A DNA stretch of 64,000 nt from Actinernus sp. WN-2022 (GCA_030867875.1 JAOWCC010000064.1:33750802-33814801), one strand, 5' to 3'. Positions 53,275-64,000 are shown, counted from the stretch's first letter. The notes: generated by a model not told the origin, from the sequence alone. Made by a program: numbers and translations.

Positions 53275-54549
53275 TTCTATTTGCTCTTTGTTTTCGTAGC
53301 CAGGCTCTCTTGGGGGTGGTGAGGGAGGGGGGGGGGGGGGGGGGGGGGGGGTGGTGGTTTCCCTGTCTCCTCCTCTTTTCTCTCTCTCCCCCTCCCCCTA
53401 GTCTATAAGCGGCTCTTCAGGGGCGTTTATTTTCGTGAGAAGACGCGCAGGCCTACGAGACCCTTTTTTCCCACAAGAATACACGCGGGACCTGGCCTTT
53501 GTCACTGCGCGGGACGAGGGACTCGGCCTCTTGAGGGACCACGCGCGGGAATTAGGCCTCTAGCCCGTGCGGGGTCTGAGCCCGAGTCGCTCGGCCCGCA
53601 TGGGGTCTAAGCCCGAGTTTAGGGGTGGTTACACAGCGTTTAAACGAATCTGTTCTTGATAACGATAACCAATGACTACAGATACTGGATTCTGAGAGCT
53701 TCTGTGTTCAAAAAGAGAACATATATAAACGGTACGTGTATTAAGTTAGAACTCCCTGTGTGCAAGTTTCATTTTGGGCTAACAGTGAGTGCGAACAGAA
53801 AACTAAGAAAGACGGAGGGGGAGAGGGGTAAGTGGACCCTACACGGAAGGATGTTAGTTGAGCTCAAACGTACCCTTTCAGCCCTTTGAGCGCCTTAATT
53901 GGTTTGCCTTAATGTACGTTTTCTATGGTGAGTACAAAAGCAACTATGACACACGTCCTTTTCTCAACCCACATCTGATTTTTGTGAACGCACATGTATT
54001 TTTGTGAACGCAGTTCATGTGTGTTTTCTGTCGCTAGTACAAAATATAGGTTCAATTCCCGACCCTCACCAACACTCGTTCTTAGACTGTGGAGCAGGTT
54101 CAGTATTTTCGTCGTTTTTAAACGATACTTTGATTTCGAGAAAAGATTCATCTTATTCGTATCTCACCTCCGCGCGGTAAGAAGTCTGGTAACAATGGTA
54201 TCAGAGCGAGGCCAGGTGTCCCAAATATCGCAACATTGGAGCCGGTCAGAAATATCTTAGTTTCCGTCGTACCGTACTGTTGTATTCTTTTATTTTGTAA
54301 AGAAATTAACGTTATTTTCCTCCATCGACTGTAGATTACTTCTCTTCCGGTGGCAAGTTAGGTCAATTGGTTTCACTGTGATGTATTTATGGATAAGGTC
54401 AATGCAAGTAATGAGTAAAACTTATTGCACCCTTTTGCGCAGTCGATACAATATTTCGATGGAGAAGCGCCTTCGGTTACACAGACTGTACAAATGTGTC
54501 GTTTTTGAATTAACAAAACTTGTACAGATGTCTAAAATCTCAGCAGGTC
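53275..54549. other. Intergenic sequence with G-run
   Basis: A run of about 24 G (interrupted) lies at 53325-53350 and GC-rich sequence at 53420-53620. A repeated TTTGTGAACGCA lies at about 53978-54010. No gene recognised. Confidence 0.45.
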
Positions 54550-54643
54550 GCTGCGATGGGCGAGTGGTTAAAGCGTTAGACTTGAAATCCAATGGAATCT
54601 TTCCGCACAGGTTCGAACGCTGCTCTAGAAGTCGGCGTTTTTT
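54550..54643 (+). pseudogene. tRNA-Ser(UGA)-like pseudogene
   Basis: GGGCGAGTGGTTAAAGCGTT then AGACTTGAAATCCAATGGAA gives a D-arm, an anticodon loop CTTGAAA (UGA) and a serine-type long variable arm. CAGGTTCGAACGCTG contains a B-box. A T6 run follows at 54637. The T-stem has two mismatches and the 3' acceptor strand no longer pairs with the 5' strand, so it is a decayed tRNA or a tRNA-derived retroposon head. Confidence 0.7.
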
Positions 54644-54739
54644 CTCGACTTCGTTAAGTGTAGTTTCATATATAAAACATATTATCTCACAACCTTGACC
54701 TGCATAGTATTACGTGCTGTCCAAAAATAATTAAATACG

Positions 54740-54833
54740 TGCGAGTTCAAAAACGTACGTGCGCGGTTCAAAAACGTACGTGCGCGGTTCAAAAACGTAC
54801 GTGCGCGGTTCACAAACGTACGTGCGGGGTTAC
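54740..54833. repeat. 21-bp tandem repeat
   Basis: Five copies of GTACGTGCGCGGTTCAAAAAC with single-base variants. Confidence 0.92.
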
Positions 54834-55733
54834 ATTTGTACTTACTGGCCACCATGCTTCAGAACAATATAACAAATGAATACAATACCTGATTCCTCAA
54901 AGTCTCCAAAACCATTTCGAAGCTGGGATAACCTCTGTAGGCGGGAATGACACCGTTTCCTGAATTTCAAAGACAATAAAGTTCATGGATTTGCGCGTTT
55001 CAGCGTAGTAAAACAAGGGGAAAAGCCTTCTCGCCATTTGGGATTCGAAATTTGAATTTCAAATTCAGAACAGTTAAGCAAGTACGCAAGTAAGCAGTCT
55101 TCTACTGTTAATAAGCCGAGAAAAAGTAAACTGCAGGAAGCTAGTTGCTCAGTTATGCCTGTCAATAGCGTTTTAGAACCATTCTCAAACTCTTCAGTGT
55201 ATTTTTAGACATTCAAGTTTTCAATTTGAATTTCGCGTGATATCAAATGTCAGAAATCACTCAAGCGGAGCATCACATGTTGCAGACCTTTGAACAGAGA
55301 TGTTCACTTGACAAAGACTGATTTACAATGAAGGTGTCTTCAACCTGGTTGAGACCCTTTTATGGTGTAGGTCCTTGCTTAATTGAGAAAACCTATCTAT
55401 AAGTAGTTACCCTATCTATAAGTAGTTACCCCCGCACGTAGTACACGTGGCTTTCTATTTCTCGAGCCACAGTGCATGTGAATAGCGAAGGAACCTTTGT
55501 TGTTGTTAGTGTACTATACTCGCTGCGAGTGCATTTTCCATAATTCAGTCGTTCGATTGCTACTCAGAACATACTGCCCCCGTCACGTGAATTTTGTAAA
55601 TGGTTTTGAAAGAAAAGCGCGCGGAGGGCGTACGGGTCATACGATATATGTACATCTCCCCCTCCCTCCCCTCCTCCATGAATTAGATTCTCTCCACTAG
55701 TGTAAGCTGTCCAACCTGAATACTTAACAAATA
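54834..55733. other. Intergenic sequence
   Basis: No gene recognised. A perfect 19-bp direct duplication, TATCTATAAGTAGTTACCC, occurs at 55394-55431. Confidence 0.4.
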
Positions 55734-55830
55734 CAGTCAACTCTCGTTATTGCGGACACCCTCGGGACGGTAATTTGGTGTTCGTAATAGCGAGAGTCCG
55801 CAATACCGGGGTGCGAGAAAAAAAACACGT
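55734..55830. mobile_element. Solo end of pogo/Tigger-like transposon
   Basis: CAGTCAACTCTCGTTATTGC followed by the inverted GCGAGAGTCCGCAATACCGG is typical of pogo-family ends. No partner end or transposase was found. Confidence 0.55.
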
Positions 55831-56189
55831 CATTTCAAGCATATAAAATGTTTAGTTATTCCACACCTTCCAGGATAGTGCCTCAAAACTGTTTAACTCT
55901 CTACCAGCCGCTACCAGATCCTGCGAAAGCTATAGGCAATTTTGTACACAAACCAAGGCCATTCTGAAAGTGCGCTGCCGCTCCAATTAGTGTTCTAATT
56001 TAATATGTATATTTCTCTCCTTCCCCTGCTATTATAGCTTGTATATATTTTATATTTCCAACCTAGTAATTAGATTATAGGTCCTAGTTAGTGTTGTATT
56101 TAATTATAATTTTAGCGTCATTAAGTTGTAAATAAATGTGTACATATGTGTACTTGTAAACCCTGTGAATATCACCTGTGAATATCACC

Positions 56190-56490
56190 TGTGAATATCA
56201 CCAGTGAATATCAATTTTCGCGCGCTCTGATTCGCTACTCAAACAGTGAATATGATTTCATATTCACCTCCGAGCAAAGCAGCGATCATCTCGCGGGAGT
56301 TTTTGTCCATTTGACAGAAAATAAAATAACTATTTGGTGCTGGCTATTCACCTGGAGTGTGGTATATACTAAAACAATTATTCACCTCAGTGTTGGTGAA
56401 TAGCGGTGGATATTTACCTCGCCGAAGCGGCTCGGTAAATATCCACCACTATTCACCTCCACTTCGGTGAATAATTGTTAAATATATATT
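56190..56490. repeat. Dispersed repeat, copy 2
   Basis: Contains GCGGCTCGGTAAATATCCAC+CACTATTCACC and the GGTGAATAGC, GTGGTATATACTAAAACAAT and CGCGCGCTCTGATTCGCTAC blocks seen at 3731-3965, mostly in inverted arrangement. The segment also folds on itself around 56420. Confidence 0.7.
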
Positions 56491-57442
56491 TACTCATTAC
56501 TGTATAATCAGCCTTTTTCCGTTGTTACTTTATTTGTAGAGTACGATTTCGTTTTAATGCTAAATGAAATATTTTAAATTGTATGGTTGAGATGGTTAAT
56601 TACAAAATAGTAAACACTGACTATAGAATTCTCAATCATATCTGCAGGGTTTACATAAACATGGTCTAATTAATAAGCTCGACCTTCATTCCCTAAACTG
56701 AAGTGTGCTCATTATATTACAGAACTTTTAAAAGTAACTAATCCTTAACTTTATCTGCTGTTTTCCTAACTTAAACACGTGTTGGTTATCGTTATGAGAA
56801 AGTCACACCTTCCCGATCGCACGTCTAAACAACATTTCGTTTTACATCGAATCGCGAAGCCATGTGCAAGAATCCACTTGTGTTGCCTGTAAGACATATC
56901 ATAACTGAAGACTTGGAAGGCGGACTGACTTTCAAAGTGAAACATAAACCAGTTGAGTGGACTGTTAGCAGATACGAAGTTAAATGATTGAGGTTAGATT
57001 CACAACGATCGATTCTTAATTTGCCTTGAGAAACACTTCCCACGACATAGACGAATGTGTCTGTCAACTGATTACCATTATCCCTATAACTTCCAAGGGC
57101 AGTTATCCCTTATCGACACACCTATAAGTGTGTCAACTACTTATTGTAGTTGACAGTATGCGGAACCGTTTTCGTGTATGTGCACGTTCGTCCCTAAACC
57201 TCTCTAAGAAGGATTCGGAGAAGCAATTGTAATTATCAAGACAAATCTTCTCGTTTAACAGCTCTTATGAAAGTTAAGCATGCGCCAATCATCTAGCGGA
57301 TGATAGAAAATTGTGCTGATACCGAATCTCTCCGTACGATTAAAGTAAAAACTCTCTACTTGAATTCAAGGAATTCCTTGACTTGAATTACTCCCTAAAA
57401 TTCTATCCGCAGTCTGTGGCTTCCGGTTGACCTTTCACGATT
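56491..57442. other. Intergenic sequence with short palindromes
   Basis: No gene seen. TCGACACACCTATAAGTGTG and CAAGGAATTCCTTG (about 57366) are short palindromes. GTATGTGCACGT occurs at about 57176 and 57530. Confidence 0.4.
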
Positions 57443-57488
57443 CTCCCTCATCGACATACCTATAACTATAGGTATGTCGATGAGGGAG
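57443..57488. repeat. Perfect 46-bp palindrome
   Basis: Two 22-base arms (CTCCCTCATCGACATACCTA+TA and its exact complement) are separated by two bases. A diverged relative lies at about 57107-57135. Confidence 0.95.
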
Positions 57489-58042
57489 ACTGACTTACTG
57501 TAGTTGATAGTATGGGGTGCCGTGTTCCTGTATGTGCACGTGAACAGTGTAATCTGATTGGCTGGCGGCGAAATATCTCTTCACAAAAAATAAAACTAGA
57601 GGCTGCACGCAGCCTGTACTCGGGCTGCATTAAAGTGCGCTGGAGCCCATTTTAGTGTCACGTAATTTTTGAGTGTTGGATAGAATATTGTCCCCTACCC
57701 CGTCCTTCCTTTTTTGTCCTCATCCCATTCTTCCCGGCGTCGTTCAAATATAGCCCACCATTTGCGTCAACTGTTCACATGATCTCGTCAATCAGAAATG
57801 TTAGCGCTAGGTCAAAATGGTTGTCTGGATGTATCACGTTTTCCTCTTTAGAAAGCAAGAATTACAGCAAATTATCAAATGATTCATGTATTTTCGGGGT
57901 CAAGGAAAGTTCCTTTATAAGAATAATATGAGTAAAAAGAAGTTAAAAGGTAAATAAAATATCGAAGTCTGATAGAGTATCGAAGCCTCTGACGTATCGG
58001 TGCGGTAGCCGTGTGACACTGAAACTAATCCATCCCGCCATT

Positions 58043-58262
58043 GAGCGGATTTAGATTGAGTGTCGAAAGGAATCCGTGATTGCTTTGGTTTTGCGTTTGC
58101 TCAGTTTTCCTATTGGCTGAGGAAAATGTTTTTTTTTTTGATTATCAGCCAATCGTGAATTACTTCAGTTCGTGATTGGCTCATTGTGTTTTTACTTGCT
58201 CCTGTGATTGGTTCTGTGATTACTTTGGTTTTGGTTTTACGACACTCAATTGAAAACCGCTC
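58043..58262. mobile_element. MITE with GAGCGG...ATTGAGTGTCG ends
   Basis: GAGCGGATTTAGATTGAGTG+TCG at the left and CGACACTCAATTGAAAACCG+CTC at the right. The interior repeats GTGATTGGCT-type motifs and a T9 run. 220 bp, non-coding. Confidence 0.75.
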
Positions 58263-59351
58263 TATCGATAGCACGGTAATGAATCTCGACGCCGGAAAAA
58301 TGAATAAAAATAACACACAGAGCACATTTCAGACTGGGCCCCGCTTACGCGGTCCGAGTAATAACGGGTTTGTTGAAGTTGTTGATGAAACTCTCAAAAG
58401 ACTCTAAACACACATCACACATGTGTTAGACGGATGTCCACATGACCTATATAATTTATAAACTCATGGTACTAAGTATAGTAACCAAGATTCGTCAATG
58501 AAGATCCGGATGCGAAAATTTTAGGCACGCGCGCTTAGGAAATATCGATTGAATAATGAGGCATAAGATGAGGTAATCGATTTGTTAACACCGTACGGAG
58601 TGAGTGAGTGAGCGACATGATTTCCCCCATACCAATAACTCGTGGTTTGCTAACGCAATATCCACGAGTTAAAAACCATACAGAGCCAATTTTAAGAAAT
58701 TCCACAAACTCAAGCTAGCCGTACACGAGTTCATAGTGAACGAGGCATACAGCTTCAAGCTGATTATGAACACAGTAGAAAAGCGAGTGGAATTATTATT
58801 TTATTATACACACACCAACTGGATAAAATCTATCGAAAAAAATCATAATTTATTTACTGAATCACCCCGGAGCCCATTGCATTACCGACATCACCCGGGA
58901 CGTCCATCTCCCATACTGGGTTATTTTTAGAATGCGTTTCCGGCGCGAGATCGGTTTCCGCTAGCTAGCCAATCACAAGCGTTTCCATAATTTTAATTCA
59001 AATGATTAATGATGTTGCAGCCATGCCGGTTGACCAAACAACTGTCACAGCGATTTCGCCCCCCGCCGCCGCCCTCCGCGAATTCACGGGAAAACTCTGC
59101 ATCACCAAAATATCACACATGGATGCTCCGGGTAATGGTTCCTGATCACTATATATTTTTGTTTTGTCCGAACTTTCTCTTGTTTTATATAATAATCAGT
59201 CCGAAACGCACGCTCTGATTGGTCAAGAGCCGTGTTATTAGAGGACACACACGTGGATGGCGTCACGAGCGCGTGCAGCCAATTTCTCAACTCCTTTTGA
59301 TTGGATATTTTCAGTTGTTAATTTGCGATTATTATATAAAACAAATAGATC
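58263..59351. other. Intergenic sequence
   Basis: No gene recognised. Short frames at 58736-59218 have no domain signature. Confidence 0.4.
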
Positions 59352-59510
59352 CCATTCTGCCGTGCGTCTGTCCTCTTATAGATGCACAGATGACGTCACA
59401 ACGTGAAGAGGACATCAGTTACTCGACTGCGTCTCGTGGCGCACTTCTTTGTTCTTCACGTTGTGACGTCATCTGTGCATCTATAAGAGGACAGACGTGC
59501 GGCAGAATGG
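59352..59510. repeat. 58-bp-arm foldback carrying two TGACGTCA sites
   Basis: Arms 59352-59409 and 59453-59510 match in about 56 of 58 positions as inverted repeats around a 43-bp loop. Each arm contains TGACGTCA, the full cAMP-response/ATF site. This may be the terminal part of a foldback transposon. Confidence 0.85.
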
Positions 59511-60197
59511 ACTCTACTTGTTAAGTAGAATCCATACTAAACTTTAGGGAATCCATAGTTCATATCCAGTGTGTGTGTGTAGTATAATGCTAAAGCACAC
59601 CTCGATGATGACCAGTTGTACGCGCCTCATATGCAGGCACAAGATGAACATTGACATCCTCACAAGACGTGAGTATCTGGCTGTACGATAACAGACTTGA
59701 ACCCAGTAGGGATATTCCACCTGAGGCAAGAAGGGCAGTAAAAACATTGGAATAACATTGGTAAGAGCAGGAGGCCAATATTGGAACACGGACAGCAAGA
59801 CAACCTTGGAATAATGGCAATGAATAGTGGTAATAGCCTCAAGACAGTAACAGTGACAATATTTTCACTATTAAAGTGCCTATAACCCCCCAAAAATATT
59901 ATTTTACATCGATTCTGTATAGCGCCCTGACTAAGAATTCAAAAAAATAAAAGTGAAAAAACTAAACTTCGACGATTTTAGTGGCGTCGAACATCCGTTT
60001 TGGGCTCCCTGTTTCCAGTTGGAAGTCAGCGCGAGTCTTGGTGAGGGCCTGGAGTTGTGACGTCAATCGGACCTCATTTTACTACACCTACCAGAATCAT
60101 TTGCACGGTTTCTTTTGTTCCTTTAATTTAGACCATTGTCTTGCTATTCTCAAAGGAGTTGGAAAATCTGAATAAGAAAAGTAACAGAGGTGCATAC
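59511..60197. other. Probable intron or 3' region of the SMG9-like gene
   Basis: No convincing exon found, although more exons are expected on this side on the minus strand. TTAAAGTGCCTATA at 59871 is a transposon end like 52222. Confidence 0.35.
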
Positions 60198-60305
60198 TTA
60201 GAAATCTTAGTCTTGAGTGTTGGATGATGGCACTTGTTACAGCGTGCATGGCCTGTATGTTCTCTGGATGATAGTCCTCTCTTGTAGCCTTGTTGTATAC
60301 AAACA
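60198..60305 (-). CDS. SMG9: SMG9-like gene, internal exon 4 of those seen
   Basis: 108 nt between a GCCTTCAG acceptor (exon begins at 60305) and a GTATGC donor (ends at 60198). The exon starts in phase 1, as required by the exon at 60720-60766, and encodes VFVYNKATREDYHPENIQAM then HAVTSAIIQHSRLRF. The LVFLQNKARREDF-like block followed by QMH is what I recall of the SMG9 region after the acidic spacer. The donor is not the strongest; reading continues open past it. Confidence 0.7.
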
Positions 60306-60719
60306 CTGAAGGCATAATAATATATTAAAGGAGCTATGTCAATTCACTGTAACCAAAAACAAGCTTTTAAAATAAGCTTTCGTATTCCACTTTACCCTTT
60401 GCCATCCTCTACTGAAAATGTTTGAAAAACATATACCAGGACATATGGTATTTCTCTTCTATCTCAGGGTGTTTTAAAGAAAACCTGAAGGTTGAATTTG
60501 ATTGAGTGTCCCTTTAAAAAACACAGATTGAATCACAAATTAGGCAAAGTATTTAAGTAACAACTACAACAACTTTTTTTACTATCAAAGTTCAGTGGCC
60601 TAAACAGGACATATTAAGTTTGTCAGTGATAGTTAGTTTGTAAAGATTGGAAGAAAACCAACCAGGCACAACCTTGTGTCAACTTGAAATGATAGTACTG
60701 GTTGGTATCATTTTCTTAC

Positions 60720-60766
60720 CTACATCTGGATAATGATCCTCCATATTATCCTGTGAACTTGAATTG
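60720..60766 (-). CDS. SMG9: SMG9-like gene, internal exon 3 of those seen
   Basis: 47 nt between a TTATTTCAG acceptor and a GTAAG donor; open in the phase set by its neighbours, encoding a Ser-rich to acidic NSSSQDNMEDHYPDV. This variable spacer leads into the conserved block of the next exon. Confidence 0.7.
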
Positions 60767-61640
60767 CTGAAATAACAATAACTTTATTGCTATTTTAAAT
60801 TATATATATATATATATATACAAAATGTACAATATCTATACCCATAAGAGTTGCAAGAGTTACAAACTCAAAGTTGTTAGGGTTGTACTAAGAACCAAAA
60901 TTACAGCTGGTGATTGGGTCTTTCTTACGCTGGTAGAAATCACCAGCAGCCAGCGCTTAGCAACAACACTGAGTTGTTATTTTCAGTTCCATGCATCTCA
61001 ATGCGTTATGTACAACATGAATGTGGATCCTATAAAGTCAATATCATGCCTTACTCAGAGTAATACAGTACCGCTTGAAACCTGTATTCTGATTGCACCC
61101 ATTATTCTGTAGCTCTATTGTTTTCGTACTGCGGCTGGTTTGAAGCGGTACAGGCTGGCTCTACTCGCATGGTGGCCATCTTGACTTGGAATGATACCTT
61201 AATTGTACATATGCAGCTTTACATTGAATGTTTCAGGATGAGTTTGTGTGAGCAAGAAGAAAGGTTTTTAATATTCTCTTGGGATTAAACATGTCTGCTG
61301 CACAAATAAAGTGGGGAAGGCTACTTAAACATTGTTCAATAAATTGCCTTTGGAATTTAGCTTGGCAGTCACATTATCTTGAATTCATTTACAGAGTCAA
61401 GTCCAACATTATGAAAGAAAATTCTGAGACAGTCTTGGGGGCTTTTATTGCTCAACAAAGAAATTAAATCATATCAAAGTTTTATTGTCAGTTACAAGAA
61501 TTATGGTAAGTGGATGTTCATTTTACGTGTACTTGGCTGTTAATTTTGACAACTGTTCTTGATTCTGATTGGACAGGTGCTGCATACATATCACATCAAA
61601 ACTTGCTATTCTATTTTGGGCATCTTGCTGCACCACTCAC
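60767..61640 (-). other. Intron of the SMG9-like gene
   Basis: Bounded by a GTGAGTGG donor and TTATTTCAG acceptor on the minus strand. Holds a (TA)12 microsatellite at about 60799-60821. Confidence 0.6.
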
Positions 61641-61709
61641 CCTGATGAGTCATGGGAACTTGTGTGAGGGACAGACGATGGCTTGAGCATCTCAGCACTC
61701 CTTAGTAGC
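61641..61709 (-). CDS. SMG9: SMG9-like gene, internal exon 2 of those seen
   Basis: 69 nt between a GATTACCAG acceptor and a GTGAGTGG donor. It completes a split Arg codon, then encodes LLRSAEMLKPSSVPHTSSHD with a Ser-rich end. SAEMLKPS matches the AEM(V/L)KPS block that follows the WFTD motif in SMG9. Confidence 0.75.
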
Positions 61710-62336
61710 CTGGTAATCAACAAAACCAATTAAGATTAATAGAGTTTAGCGGATCAATAATGATATTATTTGTTAATGATGGCATTAAAGAAAAAGTAGG
61801 TGGAACGAGGGTGCCAAATACCTGTGCAAAGTAAGGCCTAGGGGAGGCGAGGGGAGGGAGAGAGTCATTGAAGGGTCCCAGATTAGTCTCAACCAGTATG
61901 CATTGCATGCTGACATCCCAGTGGCAGCCATTTTGTAAGGCCCAGAAATTCAGATCTCGCAAAAATCTCGTAAAAGAAACAGAAGGTATGAGATTTGTTT
62001 GGCTTTATTTATTACTGCTCAATATATGTTAGTGACTTTTGAAGACTCCAACAAATAGCACTATGCTTCGGAGGGCAGATATTTCAAAGTTTCCAGATAA
62101 TAGCAATAATAAATGTGTGTAATGCACACTGGTTGGGAGAGAGACCTTTAACTAAACCATAGGATTTTTTTAGAATAACTATGGAAATGCATGCAAGGCA
62201 AATAGCAAGTTCAAGAAAACTATACTGACTAAATTTCCTATGCAGCCAACATTTTAAATCACATGTAATTTATTCACAAATACGTGTAAACCTGAAGCCT
62301 GGACAATTTTTAAATAACCAGTGTAACCCAGGTTGA

Positions 62337-62985
62337 GAATCTTGTCAAGATCTTGTAAGATATTACAAAGATCTTACCTGGAAAGAATCTTGCCAAGATC
62401 TTACTAAATCTTGGTAAGATCTTACTAAATCTTGCAAAGATCTTTCCAAGATCTTGCATAATCTCACAAAAACATTTTGTCCTAAAAAAAAAATCTTGAC
62501 AAGATCTTACAAAGATCTTATAAGAACTTATAAGATCTTACAAGATCTTGGAAAGATCCTCTAAAGATCTTACAAGATCTTGAAATATATTCTTGTAAGA
62601 TCTTATCAAGATCTTATCAACATCTTATAAGATCATGGAAAGATCTTATAAAGAACTTACAAGATCTTGAAATCATGTTTTGTAAGATCTTACCAATATC
62701 TTATCAAGATCTTACAAGATCTTGGAAAGATTCTCTAAAGATCTTCCAAGATCTTCTCAAGATCTTCTCAAGATTTGGAAAGGTCCTCTAAAGATTTGAC
62801 AAGATCTGAAATACTTTCTTGTACGATCTTATCAAGATCTTACAAGATCTTGGAAAGATCTTATTAAGATCTTACAAGATCTTGAAATCATCGGTTTTTA
62901 AGATCTTACCAATATCTTACAAGATCTTGGAAAGATTCTTTAAAGATCTTGCAAGATCTTATCAAGATCTTGGAAAGACTCTGGA
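62337..62985. repeat. Degenerate AAGATCTT-rich tandem repeat
   Basis: About 640 bp built of roughly 10-bp units such as AAGATCTTACAAGATCTTGG. AGATCTT is palindromic, so the tract reads similarly on both strands and can form many short hairpins. Irregular, no frame intended. Confidence 0.93.
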
Positions 62986-63322
62986 CTATGATCCCATCAC
63001 TCAAATATAATCTCTAAATATTTTATTTGTAAGTTGGTCAAACTTTACAGTGAAAATCAGTTCATAAGAAATAAATTAAGTTGCTTAATTAAAACTTTTC
63101 GAACTTCACACATGTAATGTTGATTGTTGTTGAGAGGATAAAAAAGGTCTAACATGACTTTATATCTTCTCCTGGTTGTTTTAGACTAAAGCCTTGGTAT
63201 TACTCACAGATTTGGCTGGCTTGTCCAAAAAGAAAATTCCCATTGCTTAATGAAGCAAAATATTTTCATCCAGCGCATTGAGAAATTCGAATAACGTGGA
63301 AGACACGAAGTTGCACTTTAAC

Positions 63323-63506
63323 CACAGGCAGTCCAAGTTAATGATTTTTACAAGGAATGTATGTTTTTTTTAGAAAACTGTCCTAAAACAGTAAATAAAG
63401 TCATGAAATATTACCTGTGTGTTGAGAAGTTGTTCCTGTTCATCACTGATGTGTTTATTTTTGGTTTGAGGCAATTCTATAATTGTTTTAGCTTAGGCTG
63501 CCTGTG
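63323..63506. mobile_element. Short MITE, CACAGGCAG ends, 7-bp duplication
   Basis: CACAGGCAGTCCAAG and its imperfect complement CTTAGGCTGCCTGTG bound 184 bp. CTTTAAC is duplicated (63316-63322 and 63507-63513). Same family as 39811-40521; inserted in an SMG9 intron. Confidence 0.88.
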
Positions 63507-63577
63507 CTTTAACCGAGTGGCCTGGAACTAAGTCTACATCCATATTTGGTAGCTAAGGTATACTGTCTATTATGTAC

Positions 63578-63654
63578 CTCAGTAGATTGACATCTGTAAA
63601 CCAGTCCTGAACGACAAGGATGACATGACACACTGTCAACAGGAAGGTGACAAT
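63578..63654 (-). CDS. SMG9: SMG9-like gene, internal exon 1 of those seen
   Basis: 77 nt between a TCTCTGCAG acceptor and a GTACATAA donor, starting in phase 0 and encoding IVTFLLTVCHVILVVQDWFT then DVNLL. The LLTVCHV..VVQDWFTD block is a hallmark of SMG9, the G-domain-like subunit that with SMG8 restrains the SMG1 kinase in nonsense-mediated mRNA decay. Four exons with matching phases and strand support the call. The first exons lie beyond the right edge; the last ones were not found. Confidence 0.8.
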
Positions 63655-64000
63655 CTGCAGAGACTAGGAAACAGTGAAAAACATTGGACAGTAAAATAGA
63701 ATAAAATGGTGCAAAATTACTGTAAGTTAAGCAGGGCAGCTACCAGCGATCATTGCCAGCAACTATATTATGATTTCCAGATACTTAATGTAAAACTTAA
63801 AGCCAGAGTAGTAGCTTAGTTTTCACAGTTGCAATTATGTTAAGATTATGGCATGGGTGTGACAATTTGTTATTTTTGATTGTTGTTTGAAATAATCAGT
63901 GTTATGTCGGCATGATGTTCCTTATTGAGTTCCTTATAATGTGATGACAATGTACATGTAATTGAAGGGATGTGTGCAATAAGGATGTAAGGAACTCCTG
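63655..64000 (-). other. Upstream intron of SMG9-like gene, window edge
   Basis: AT-rich sequence preceding the acceptor at 63655. No further exon recognised before the window ends. Confidence 0.4.

Larger units (their letters stand above)
61710..63577 (-). other. Intron of the SMG9-like gene with repeats
   Basis: Bounded by a GTACATAA donor and a GATTACCAG acceptor on the minus strand. Contains the AAGATCTT repeat tract and a 184-bp MITE. Near 61920-61940 a CAGCCATTTTG sits in a CpG-containing stretch, but I see no exon there. Confidence 0.55.

Noticed and set aside
59544..59893. Overlapping minus-strand frames as a further SMG9 exon
   Set aside because: Hydrophobic translations do not resemble SMG9 and no splice sites keep the phase.
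61800..61980. First exon of the SMG9-like gene starting at an ATGGCTGCC
   Set aside because: It lies between exons already placed in mid-gene, so it cannot be the 5' end; probably repeat-derived.

Overview
This is eukaryotic genomic DNA: dispersed foldback elements, long satellite arrays, non-LTR retrotransposon remnants, single-exon lineage-type genes and GT-AG introns. The beta-propeller gene family, the transposon mix and the kind of virus-like element point to a cnidarian, most likely an anthozoan such as a stony coral. That is inference; no marker gene settles the species.

Layout. 1-2170: a 17-bp minisatellite cut by the window edge. 2170-6576: repeats and small foldback (MITE-like) elements. 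6577-8301 (minus): an intact single-exon gene for a helical-domain/NHL-propeller protein. 8318-25096: a complete Polinton/Maverick element (adintovirus-like endogenous virus) of about 16.8 kb, with inverted repeats of about 290 bp and a 6-bp target duplication. 25097-30880: intergenic DNA with several MITEs. 30881-37617: a satellite of about 125 units of 53/59 bp. 37618-47012: a decayed NHL-gene copy carrying a 500-bp retroposed insert, a 3.4-kb repeat element with reverse-transcriptase remnants, and a second intact NHL gene. 47013-59510: transposon-rich DNA. 60198-63654 (minus): four internal exons of what I recognise as SMG9, a nonsense-mediated-decay factor, running off the right edge.

The Polinton is the core of the window. 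It encodes protein-primed DNA polymerase B and a retrovirus-type integrase (replication and insertion); a double-jelly-roll major capsid protein, a minor capsid candidate with a broken frame and an A32-type packaging ATPase (virion); and several small membrane or coiled-coil proteins in tightly overlapping minus-strand order. It also has a conserved 566-aa protein of unknown role, a TFIIB-like factor with zinc ribbon and two cyclin-like repeats, a Cys-rich zinc protein, a 41-aa membrane micro-ORF, and an F-box/ankyrin protein beside the right terminus. I see no adenain-type maturation protease.

Three things stand out. (1) A roughly 370-bp non-coding stretch (21680-22056) has exact A-box and B-box matches, several strong hairpins and T-runs only at its end: a candidate pol III RNA comparable in kind to adenovirus VA RNA. 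(2) Each terminal repeat is itself a 169-bp hairpin. (3) The F-box/ankyrin gene lies between two direct copies of inner terminal-repeat sequence, as if captured by terminal recombination. The element landed 17 bp from the start codon of the NHL gene and has cut it off from its former upstream region.
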